From: Brachionus rotundiformis | Lineage: Eukaryota; Rotifera; Eurotatoria; Ploima; Brachionidae | Direction: 5' to 3' | Length of the DNA stretch: 64,000 nt | Assembly (NCBI GenBank): GCA_016802295.1 | Contig: JAESIW010000065.1 | Coordinates: 1,054,001-1,118,000 of the forward strand | In this document: one piece after another, positions 21,701 through 34,000 of the stretch | Layout of the letters: each line of letters begins with the position of its first letter | Position numbering within the stretch: position 1 is the stretch's first letter | Notes under the pieces: generated by a model | Told to the model about the DNA's origin: nothing | Databases searched by the model: none | Seen by the model: only the letters and a program-made list of their open reading frames with translations | Position numbers and translations under genes: made by a program

Positions 21701-24700
21701 TACTCTATTTTTTGGCTGTCCTGTTTGATCTGAGCTAGATATTGAAAAATCTGACTGACTGCTCGCTATACTTGGACTTCCTGATAAATTTAAGCTATCA
21801 TTTTTTGGCTGAGTGAACCAGAAATCTTTTGGGTGAAATGCAACAGTCTGAAACAAGCTTTCCATTTTTAATTTAGACTCTTCTCGAAATTCTATCGAAT
21901 CCATTTTAAATTTCTAAGCAAAAAAATTAAAATGAGCCAAAAAAAAATTGTCTACCTTATTGACTGAATTTTGTATTGAAGTTAACATTTTGGTAAATGT
22001 AGACAGCATTTGAGGACTTAGATTAATAATAACTTTCTGCAAATCAAACATGAATAATTGGCTTTGCTTTTCTAGGTCCTCAGCTGATTTTATATCTCCT
22101 TTTTCTTCAATTACTCCGCTTAAACTAATTGAAGTAGGTGACAAAAACACATATGTTCTTCGGGTTAGTATTTTTTTCATTACATAAGACCTTAACCTAA
22201 ACATTAAATCATCAATCCATAGCGATATTTTTGTTTTTTTATTCATCGAGCTATAATTAAACCGTATCAAAGCCTTAAGCAAAATATTAAATAAATTTTA
22301 ATTTTTTTTAATCATTAAATTAATCATTAAAAATACATCTATAATAAAACTATTTGATTTAATAAGTTCGTTTTGATCTTCGTAGAAGATGAACTGCGGA
22401 TTTTCAAAAATTATATCACAAAATAATCTTTGGTTCGTGGTAAAATTTTCCTCTTCACTTAATTCTAGGTCAATTTTATCAACAAAATTTTCATTTTTTT
22501 TTGGTATTCCCTCTACAAAGAACTCATATAAAGTTAAAAGATAGTCCACATTCAGACACACTCTCATGAAGCTGAGGTGAAGATTTATTTTTCTTTCTGG
22601 TATAAATTGTATTTGAGTTTCCTCTTCATCATCAGGTCGAATTGTTTTTTGCTCAAATTGAATCATTATCATAGGACCAAGGGTTGATTTTTTAGAGGCA
22701 TATTTCTCAATAAGTCTTAAGGGTTTTTTGCCAGATTTTACTTGGGTGGTATCGTCCAGTATTATTGTGTCTAATAAAATCATAATTTTTAATGAGTCGC
22801 GTTCATTTTCAATGTCGTTGTACAAATTCATTTCCAAGTTTAGACTTTTTAGTTCCATATTGGAAAAAGCCGTTTCTTTATCATAAAGAAAGCGTTTGTT
22901 ATTCTAAATAAATAACAATTAAAAAAAATTATTATAAAATTTAGAAAAATACAGTTTGATTGTGACTTTCATCATGTAAATACATTTGGATGCTTTCTAT
23001 AGCCAAATTGATGGTTATCTTGGGAACATTGTTCGATTTTCGCACAGAAATTTCAGGACTTTCTGTTAATTGTTGTTTAGTTTGCGATTTAACTTCACGA
23101 ACGATTGGTAGTTCTGGAATATCTAGGTCTTGAAGCTGATTTGGTTTTTCACTTAAGTTTTGTAATAATTGAATTAAAAAAGAAAAATCCGAACGAGATA
23201 TAGTCGCTACTAGACCACCATATTCAGCTTTAACATTAATGGCTTCAATGCTTTGATAAATCATGGGCTGTAAATTGCGTCTAATTGTTAAACTTAATTG
23301 AGAACAATCAACTAAAACTGTTTGATTCAAAATATCTAAACCATTGTCCATTGTTATCCTTGAGACTTCCATTTTTGACAATTGAATATTCTGAATTTCT
23401 ATCACTGGTGGTATTTGGCAAATATCATTTAGTTCACTTTCAACTTGATATTTTTTCAAATTAAAATAATTTTTATCTATTTCAAGTTTTGTTTTAGCGT
23501 TCAAATGTCCACAGTCTAGCATTAATGCGCTAAGTGAAAGAGAACTTTCAGGGACAATGACCAAAGGAGCTTCAATGTCTATATCTAATTTAATTCTATA
23601 CAAAAAAACAAATGGTGTTATTTTTTGGTGTTGGATTTCTATTTCTTTGACTTGTGGTTTGAATTTTTGTGCTGACATTCCATCATCTTTATTAGATGTA
23701 CTTTCTAATATTCTTAATAAGCCCTTTAAGATTAAGAAAATTTTATCAATAAAAATTATTTAGATGTGGAACTTGAAACAAAAATATAAAAATTAAGTCA
23801 GAACTATCACTCTATTTTATTTTTTTTATTTTAGAAATTTTCAAACTTAGAATATTTTAAGTTTATGTTTTTATGCTAAAGTAAATTGAAAAATTTAATT
23901 TTTTCAACTTTAGTTTAATTTTCACTCATCGGAAAACTTTAAGAATTTCAAAAATAATAATAAAAAAACTTACTATTAATTTATTTAAATGAGGATATAA
24001 AAATGTCATTTTTAGCTTTAAAATTCTGGCTTTTACACTCAAATCAAAATGGTCTTGATTCATATAATTCTTGAAATAGAAAATTTCCTTTTGGTACTGA
24101 GCTGCAAGATTGCTAACTTGGCTCAAAGGAGTCTTGGGTGGATTAAACATGGTCAAGTCAATACAGACTAAATTCTGACTTTCTTCTTGAGGGCAAAGTA
24201 TTTTATTGTAAACAACATTTGGTTCCAAATCGGTTATATTAATTGAATTTAGACTAAAATTTATGTCATATTGTGCAGTTTTACCAATTAAATTAAGCTC
24301 TAATTTTTTTATATCTAGGTAAAAATAGTCTTGTCTACTGGTACTTAGTCTTGCCCGTAGACCCTCAAATTTAGCTTTAACTTTTGTCTCAACGAGATCA
24401 AAATCAATTAAAGCAGTTCTTTTTTTCACTCTATCTGTGCCTTTTTTCTTCATTAACTCTTTGATTCTTTCATGATGGAGCAATGGTTGGTCATCTACAC
24501 GATCTTTTTTTATCTTTTTTTCAAAATTTTCTATCTCCTTTTCGAATTTTATGTATTTCGAGGATCTTAATCGATTTTGAAATTCCTCAAAACAGTTCGT
24601 CATATTCTTGATGGCAACAAGATTGACAACTAAATCTATAGCACAAAGATCCAGTTCGATATTTACGAGAACATTATGATGTAATAATTTTAAAGTTGGA

Positions 24701-27700
24701 CTTTGTGAGTCAGTGATGATCATTCTTATATCAATTAAATTGCATTCTGGCTCTCTTTTAGATGAATTAAGCAAGTAAAGCTTTGATCCATCAGTATCAT
24801 TGAAAAGACCATATTCACATTTTATCTCTTTTAAATAGACATCAATGCATGTGTCATAAGACTTTTGTAAAATCTTTGTTCCAAATGATTTGATATTAAA
24901 TGATAAAAAATCGAAATTTTTTTTGTCATTTTCTTTTAGAATAAAATTAATTTCATTAATTTCAAATGAAAGTTCCAAATTTAATGCTTGTTGAAGGTTT
25001 TCTGCAGAATAATAAGACGTTTGGCTAAAGGTTACTGTATCTCTACTTGGTATTTCATCAATTTCTGCTGTCGTTAATTCTTCACTTTCTTCTATAACTT
25101 CGTCCATAAAAGATGTGTCTAAGCTTTCAATTTTGCTCAAATCTTTTTGATTTGGAAAAGGAATGCTCAAAAATAGTAAAATAATTTGTTCTATTTTTAA
25201 ATCATTAAGATTCAGTTCAATTAGTGGTAAGTTGCCAAAGACCTTTAGTGCAGGCAAGGTGACGTCATCTGTAAAAACACATTGATGGATATTTAATGAT
25301 AGATCAAGCGGAGTAAGAATGTATAGGCTTTGAATGAGACTAGAATCTGCTGTTTGGTTTTTTATCATTTCAACTTGTTTTATTTCATTTACCAACAATA
25401 TTTGAACTTGAGTCAATTGTATTTTATATTTCCAGTATGATGCTTGGATAACGGATTCTTCATTTTTTTCCAAATTGGCTACTTTGTCAATTTGTTTATA
25501 TTTTTCATTTGAATCACCTTTGTCACTACCACTTCCATCATCTGCCGAATCGTATATTTCCTCATCCAATGAAGACTCCTCTCCTGACTCTGATTTGAAT
25601 GACAAGTGACCAAAGTTAAGGAAAATTAATTGACCACCACTAAAAATGATTAAAAAAGATTTATAAAAAAATTATTTTAAATTATTTGTTGAGTAAGTTC
25701 AATTGTTTAATTAAAATAAGCTACTATATTTATCTTTTTTCAAATTAACACAACATATTTTTATCGATATGATTTTTCAAATTTTAATTGAGCATTTTTT
25801 AGAGAAGAAAAAAAAAACAGTTTACCTTTCTATATTTCCTTGTTTAGGGACAATTAAATAGCTTGGATGTATGTCAATATTGACCTGCATGTGCTGTATA
25901 TTTTGAAGGTTGTTTTTCATGTAAAGAATTGAGCGCTGTTTTACTTGCTTAATTGATTTTAAAGCTGCATTTTTAAGTCTTTTTTATTTCAAATTTCAAA
26001 TCCTTAATTTTGTTATAAAATTATTATCATTACCTTGTTTTACTTGTTAACTCTGAAGAACGAAAAAAGTAAGCTAAATTATTTAATGTAATTGCATGGT
26101 ATGTGAATCCTAATGATTTTGAAGAAAGTGATAAGCGTTTATTGCAAGACTCGTCCTTAGGGTTGAAAAAGTAGCTGAATTCCAGAAATTTTTCCTGCTT
26201 CAAGTCGGCTTCTATCAATACCGGGTATTTTTGTTCTGATACATTATTTTGATTGCTGCAATCGATTGATGATCCATTTAGAAGAATACTCTTGACACTT
26301 GAGCTTATTCCGAAACCTTTGGTAACTGGATATTGCATCAATTCAGCTTCCATATTTTCAATAATTAAATGCAGGAGGCTGTAATCTGTTATTTTTGTCG
26401 ATCTTAAATTTCTTAGTTTATTTTATTGATATTAAAAAAATGTTATATATTTACTCATTTTCAGTTTTATAATCAGCATTTATCAGCTCTAATTCAAATT
26501 TTTTCAATAAAAATTTCAATTTTAATCCTACGAACTATTTATCAAACAAACAAAAAATTATTATAAATTTTAAATTTTAGTTATATTATTACATTTTCTG
26601 GGTAATCTACAACACTAGAATTTTCAGTATAACCAATTGCATCATAAAGTTTTTTCTTTTCCTCCAAAGAAAGCGAAAAGTCTTCAGTTTTATCTTTCTG
26701 ATCTGTTGAACTACTTGACGATGATAACCAGCCCCACCATGAAGATTTTGATGAGGCTTCTTGTTTGGCGAGTCTAGCAATCTTGACCAAAAGTTAAATA
26801 AAATATGAAACTAAACTAATATTTGTACTTCAACATCAGCTTGCTTTCTGGCCAACATTAAATTGAAAACATCCAAAATTTCTTCACAATTCTTATTTAA
26901 CTTTTATAAACTTGAGCTTTAAGAAAACCAAATAGTATACCTTTTCAATTTCTGTGTCAACTTGAGGTAACTTGGGATTTTTAGCCTTCTTCTTCAAAAT
27001 ATTAATATACTCTTTTCTTGTGTTACATAGTAACTTTATTTTCGACCATTTAAACTGCTCCTTCTTAGGCTTAATTACAGTCTCATTAATAGCTTTATAT
27101 GCGAATTTCCATCTTAAAAATTATTGAAAATTAAGTATAAACATTCAGTGCTTTAATTTTACAGCTGCTTTGGTTTTTTTTCTATGGGATCTTTGATGCG
27201 ATATTTTTGGTATTTGGCATTTAAAGTCATATAATCAATTGTTCCCAGCATATTGACAATATCAAAATACTATATAATTTTTGAATATTCATTTTTATCA
27301 ATAAAAAGATTATTTACTTGGAGTCTATTAAGATTTAGACTTATTGATTCAAGTATTACTGTAAAATCAAAAAGTGGTGATGAGAATCCACTTTGTTTTG
27401 GCTTCATATTTAATATTGCTTTGGATGATAGAGAAAGTGGTTTAAGAACTTAAAATAATATATAATATCAATAAATTTAACTTTAAATTTCTATTTTTAC
27501 TATATTTTGTCCCAGTGAAATTATTTATCATATTTTGCATCACTTTCTAAACAAAAATTTTATTTGAGCTTAAATCAAATTCTAAAATTTACAATTGAAT
27601 AGTCTTTATTCTCTGATTTTAATAATTTATCATCGGAATTGCAGTAAATAGCATAAGAGACAAGACTAGCTATTTTGTTGACAAGAATTTTATTTTCTTT

Positions 27701-28447
27701 AAGATAGGTTGGTTGCCAATTTTCGTCAGTTGTCTTAAAAATTTAAAATTGAACTTTTTAATTTGAAAAAAATTAATTAAATACTTTAATTTCAATTGAG
27801 TTTAAAGTAAAACCAGCTGAAAATGGATGCTCGGGCTTGGAAAAATCATCTTCAAATCTGACGTGAATATTCTTGATTTCAAGTTCTAAGTTCCTTATGA
27901 CTTGCATTTGAATTCTTTCACTAAATGTGTCCGATTTTTGATCATTATTGTCATCTTGGTCGTGTTTTGCCTTGGCTTTTACCTTTTCCAATTCGATGAG
28001 GCGTTTAACTTCGTTTAATTTTCGATCTCTTGACTCTTTTTTTTCACTTTCTTCGTCATAGGAAAATGAAGATTTTGGAGCTACCAAGATTGTTAATCCG
28101 TCAATAGACGCCTTAACACTTTCTGTATACAAAGATTTCCAGGGTATTTTAAGAGTTAATTTTTCTTCAAATTAAAATCTTATTTTTGAAATTAAAATTG
28201 TGAAAACAAAATACTTAAATGACCGAAAACGATTTTAACTGGTAGTTCAAGCTCATCAAGGGCATTTGATTTCAAGTGTAAATTCTCCAGAGTTACATTT
28301 CCTTAATAGGAAGTATATCAAAAGATAAATTGCTTTTATTAGTTTACCATTCCAAATTCCAATTTTTAAATTAGAACTATCGAAATCTGCAATGTAATTG
28401 CTTAAGTATTTGTCCAAAAAAAAGGCCACAACAGACTCGAAAACCAT
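15726..28447 (-). CDS. VPS13A/C: Bridge-like lipid transfer protein VPS13 (A/C type)
   Basis: One gene of about 12.7 kb with more than 30 exons, most introns 40-80 bases. VPS13 proteins form a hydrophobic groove that moves lipids between membranes at contact sites. The N-terminus (28447 downward) is the chorein motif MVFESVVAFFLDKYLSNYIA; VRFEDDFSKPEHPFSAG lies near 27850. The conserved LSLEEKKKLYDAIGYTEN is at about 26640. Large coding blocks follow at 25605-23960, 23678-22945, 22858-22320 and 21274-20590. The VAB/SHR-binding region includes FAPYWIVNQTKLSLEYKFEE near 19380. The ATG2-C-like domain is at 16809-16336 (LDVLGNPFGLISGLAGGVKS). The C-terminal PH-like domain runs from 16290 to the stop at 15726. 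There is no UBA domain, so it is not VPS13D. Not every splice junction was resolved. Confidence 0.93.
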
Positions 28448-31081
28448 TTTCTTTTGACTTGATAAAAAAATTAATCTAAAATTGCGAATTAAAAAAATGA
28501 ATGAATCTTAAATTATTTTGAATTTTATTAATAGATAAATAACGTGATTTTAAATCAAATATTGCTGTTAAATATTTTATTTTAATTAAGTACTTTTTTT
28601 GCATATATAGTTTAGTTGATATCGATAATGGTATTTTAATTGAATTGTTATTCCTCTAGGATCCGATATAATTTTTATTTACATACAATTGTTATTTGAT
28701 ATTAAATATTTTAAAATTGCATGATTAGTTATTGGTTTAAATTAGAGGACCTTTTTAAAATTTTAAATAAGAATAAAAATTATTATAAAAATTAGCATAA
28801 AAAGGATTTGGATGAGAATTTTTTTAATATGTTATTTAAAAATTATAGTTGAACAAATGTAAACATTGTTAAAATTTACAATACAAGATAAATATTAAAA
28901 GAATTGAATCGAATAAAATTGATATTGAAAGTTTAAATAATGAAAAATTGAATCAAAAAAATTTCTAGATATGATTATTTTGAAAGTACTTTTATATTTT
29001 TACAAAAAATGCTATCCATATAGTAGTTTTTATATTAAAAAATTGTTAAACATTTAAATTTTTTTCTAAAAATAGAAGGAGGATTTTTATTTAACTTATT
29101 TATAAGATTTGAATTTTTTTTGATAAGCAATGAGATTAACTGAATTTTCGTTCTCTGAAGACAAATAAAATTTCAAATTATTATAATCAAAAAAGATTGA
29201 ATTTTCAATAATTTAAAATTTTAATTATCACTATAAAACATTATTTGATAGTTCAAATAGATACTTTTCGAAAAAATACTCATTTGTGAGTTACAATGAA
29301 GATAAAAATAATTAACGATAATTGATTAATCAACATAAAAAATTTCTATTTGAAGACTAAAATTTTTTTTCTAGCTTTTAAAGAGAAGAGTTAATTAAAT
29401 AAAGATATATTTTTAAAAATTAAAAACTTAAAAATTTATTTTTATTGACTCTTTTGCTACTTTTAATGACCAGATACTTAAAAAATCACAACTTTTACAA
29501 AAACTAACATTTTCAATATTTAACCCAATGATACCGACCAAGCAATTTTTATGTATCACATATTGTTAACGTATAGTTATTTTATCTTTAAAAATGCAAA
29601 AATTTTAAATATTCTCTTTAAAAAATATATTTTTTGTCAAAAAACGAGAAAAAATATTTGATCTTAATTTTGGAACTAAAAATAATCTAAAATAGAGGGA
29701 AAGAGGTAAGAGATTAAGTGATTAATTTAACATTTTATAATATTTTAGCAAAAAACTTCGGTATTTTCAGACTGCATTTTTTGTTCATAATTTCTGAAAT
29801 AAAATTATCAAGCTATAAATTGTTGAAATCACAGGTCATGATTAGTTTGATTTTATAAACATATAAATAATCAATTATTAAGAAGTATGACTTAATTAAA
29901 AAAGTATTTTTTAAAAATATTGTCAAAATTTAATTTTTTTAAGACTTTTATCTTTACTATCAATTTTTTGAAATTATAATAAAATCCATGCATAAACTGA
30001 AAATTTGAAATGTTTAAATATTTAATAAAAATTTTTTTCTATATTGACTAGGAAAAAAATCTTATCATTATACTAAATCTTATGACCCAATCTTTGAACT
30101 AAAATTGATTTGTTTTTGCAATAGGCGCAAAAATAAATTTAAAATATTTCAAAATTTTAGAATTTCAAATGTAAGTTTTTTTATAAAAAAAAATTAAATC
30201 AATTACGCTTTTTAATATTTTTAGTTTCCTATTGGTAAAAATGGTAGATATATTGTCCGAATCTAAGGCTCTGATAGTCTATTTTATAAATGGAGTTACA
30301 AGAAACATGAAATGAACCTTTAATCAACCAAAATCAGATATAATTAGGTAAGCTTTTGAAATTATAAGAATTTGAACCTAAAACCTAAACATAAAAATTT
30401 TAACTTTTCGTAAATAACATTCACATTTTAAAATGGACTGTAAATAAGAATGTAAAGATGTAGGGTTATATGATTCAAATAATAGGTTATGTAGATTGAT
30501 TTTTTTTCCAAATCAAACAGATAATTGCAGTACAAAGATACAAGTTTTAAGTTAATACTTTTTCAAAATAAAATTTCTTTGTTTCCCGGATTAAAATTTT
30601 ATTTATTTTAAAAATATCAGAAATAGACTAAGTTTGCCGGTGTAAGAAAATTTAATTATTTAATATTTATGATTATTTGTTCAATTTTTAATATTAATAT
30701 CTAGAAATTTGTTTTTTTTATAACAACATGCCAAGATTCTAAATGAATCTTTTAATCATTATTTAAAGGGTGACCAATTTCGATCAATATTTTTTTATTA
30801 CTTTCTACTCTTAACTTTTTCTATGCAAGTATACATTTGCTTTTTACTATATAAGACATTTTTTCTGTCACGGTTTGCATATAGTCATAATTTAGCATGA
30901 ATTCTAAAATTAACAAAACCGAATGAACAAACTCACTCCCCGTGAGATAAATCATAATAATATTTACTCACTCTCTTTTCATAACGAATAAAAAAGTTAA
31001 TCTAAAAGAATAAAATTTACAAAACCTTACAACTAATTTATTTAGCATGAGAATTAAAGATTGAATTAATCGCATTCAACA
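28448..31081. other. Long AT-rich intergenic stretch between divergent VPS13 and KMT2
   Basis: About 2.6 kb with no coding frame, transposon end or RNA gene that I can see. It must hold both divergent promoters. The only candidate element is a TATATAAG at 30848-30855, about 230 bases before the KMT2 ATG. The sequence between 30830 and 31080 is slightly less AT-rich. Confidence 0.45.
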
Positions 31082-34000
31082 ATGAGTAATGAAATAAATA
31101 GTTCTCAGATAGAATTAGACTTGGACGCCAATATCCAAAAAGAGCTTAACTTAATCGATAACCTGAGTCTTGATGATGTTAAAGGTTATCTAAATGAAGC
31201 AGACTCGTCTAAAATTGCGTCTAATCTGGTTCAGACAGATGACCAGGAGAAAAAAACTGATGCTAGAAAAAAATCCACGAGGAAAAAACGCTACAAATTT
31301 ACGCATTTATCGCGTACCCAACGATTACGTATTCAAAATAGGCGTTTGAACCAGCAAATAGCTGACGACTCTTCTGTCCAAGTAGATGAACCGAATGAGA
31401 ATTCAATCGATGAGTCCAATGAGAGCCACACAACAGAAGAGCCTGATGAAGATCTTTCTACCAATCAATATTTAATTCAAGGCAAACAAATCGAACTGAA
31501 CAGGTCTGACTATAACAAGTATATAGTACATGGTAAATGGAGACCGGCAGAGTTTTTCAGACTAAAGCAATTGGGTATGGCTATCTGCTTTTCTAAATTT
31601 AAACATTACTAATGGATATTTTGTTAAGATGCCACTACCAAATGCGAGTTTTGTAGCTTCAAGTCCAAGACCCACATAGAAAATCATTCAATTTGTTTTC
31701 ATTGTCGCAATTTCGCTCATGTATCGCTCATTAAACACCACATGTTTGTATGCAAAGACAATAATAGGGGACCCAATCGTAAGATCATTTTTTAATTAAT
31801 TTAATCTGACCAGAACATGCTAAATCAAACTTTAAAATTGGTCGAAAGTATAAAATTACTCTGCTAATATGAATCATCTTTTTTTTGATATTTTTAAATG
31901 TAATTAATAATTAATTTATTTTAATTTTAATAAAATACACACAAATCAAATTAAGTAAACGAGAAAGATAGTTCATACTCTTTAATAGTATCAATAGTGG
32001 GTTTTTTCATGTAAAATGGATCAGGTAATAAGTAAAGATATTTTTCAGCGTTGATGATGTTTATTGTAGATATGTAGTTATCTATTTTCTAATCATAAAT
32101 TATCCTTTTTATTTAAAATAACAATGGGATCGATATGGTAGCTTTCTGACAGTGTCTTAATCTCTATCGACTTTGGCAACGAAGTGTTTCGTCAACCATT
32201 TTCTTAAACGCGTTTCTTTGAACCCGCCTTGACTATTTCAGTTCCAGTTGTCTCCCATTCAGTTAAATATGAAATGCTCTGGTTCGTTGATTCTCGTCAG
32301 TTAGTTAGCCATTTTGTACTAGCACCCGCGTATACTCATCACTGGACTAAAACAGCACATCGCAAAGTTTGCTTCGATTGTGACAATTTACTTGAGTTAT
32401 TAGATATCTTGAAATATTTGACTTGATCTCCTCTCTCTTTTCTCTTGCTCTGGACAGTGTGTTTAGTGTGTCCCAACCGACCTCATTTAATGGACTTTAA
32501 AATAAGCTTTAATTGTTTTATTTTCTAATAGAATAAATGTTTTTTGGTCATGGATATGCTGAAAGTATTTTCAGATTCAAGTGGTCAAAAGTACGTCTTA
32601 TTTTGAAAAAATGGAAATTTTTGAATTTTAAGTGCACTTCAAAAATGATTATATATATGAAATTGATTCCATAGGTACAAAAAATATTTTCAAAACCAAT
32701 TTCAGAATTAATTTTTTATTTAATTGAATAATTTGAGGAATAACCTGATTTAAATTTTGATTTATTATGTGGTCTTGATTTGAACTCGATTAACTGCTCA
32801 ATGATTAATTCATGGACTGTGTTTTAAGTTATTGTTGTTTTTTCAATTCCTTGAGTTCTAATTAGACATTTCCGAAATTAGGAAAATAGTCCTATTTTTT
32901 TTAAAGAATTGAATAAAGTTAGATTATAAAATAAAAATTTTATAAAAAATTGACCAGATAATTCCCAGAGTTTAAAACTTTTTTTATTAAAAGAGCGATG
33001 TAAATTCAAACGCTTGAATAACACCACATTGCAAGCCCTAGACCCAGACAAAATATACTGCCGTTTTTGCCACTTTAGCCTCATTATAAATACTTTGCCA
33101 AGTCTGAACAGACTACAAAAGTATTTGGTACAGTTTGTAAATAACCGTGTCATATACGTAAATTCGTCATCCAAAAAGACAATGCTGTGGAAGACAAGAC
33201 TAGATTTGAATAAAAATGAACCAAAACCAGCCCTTTTACCAGCAAATCCTCCGCCATCAGCTCCAAAAACAGTCGAAAAACCAGTCAGAAAATCATTGGA
33301 ACCACCTAGAACAATTACAGACAAAGAGAACACGCCAGTAGATCATGTGAACGAATCGCTAGATTCCAATCATGATGAACGTCCGCTCAAAGGTCCTCGG
33401 GTAAAACATGTGTCTCGTAGTCGACCATTGTATCTACATCCAGTCGACAATAACCAAAGAAAAATAAATCGTACCAAATTTTATGAAGAGCTTAGGATTA
33501 TAAATGAAGACCAGGAGCCAGTGTTTATAACATGGCAATCGTTTATAAGCGATTTAAAGAACGACTTTAATCTAAGTGCATTACCAGAAAAGTTCAAAGC
33601 TAGTTTGTATAAAACCTATGAGTTTAAGTTTTTAGAGGCCATTAGGACAAAAAATTTAAATGACACATTGATTAGCAATGAACAAAGTCCAAGAAAAAAT
33701 GAAAGCTCAAACGATAAAGGCGAAGAGAAGCCATTTAGGGCAAAAATAAGAAAAACTGGTCCCAGAATTGAGGACCAAACTAGCATTCTTAAGTCAACAT
33801 TTGAATGGGACGATTACTTTGAGCGCAATCATCGCATTTCATCTAATCAAAATTTTCGCCTTTCATGCCTAAACCAGAATGGCAAAGATACCTATGTACC
33901 AAAAAATATGAGTTTGGTCAAAGCAACTTCCCAGTTTGACTACGATTCGACGAGTTCAAAGCGATTTTCTAGTAAACTGAACAGCTACAAAGATCGCTTT

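Noticed and set aside
28448..31081. Hidden gene in the VPS13-KMT2 spacer
   Set aside because: All six frames are short, AT-driven and without splice-linked coding segments.
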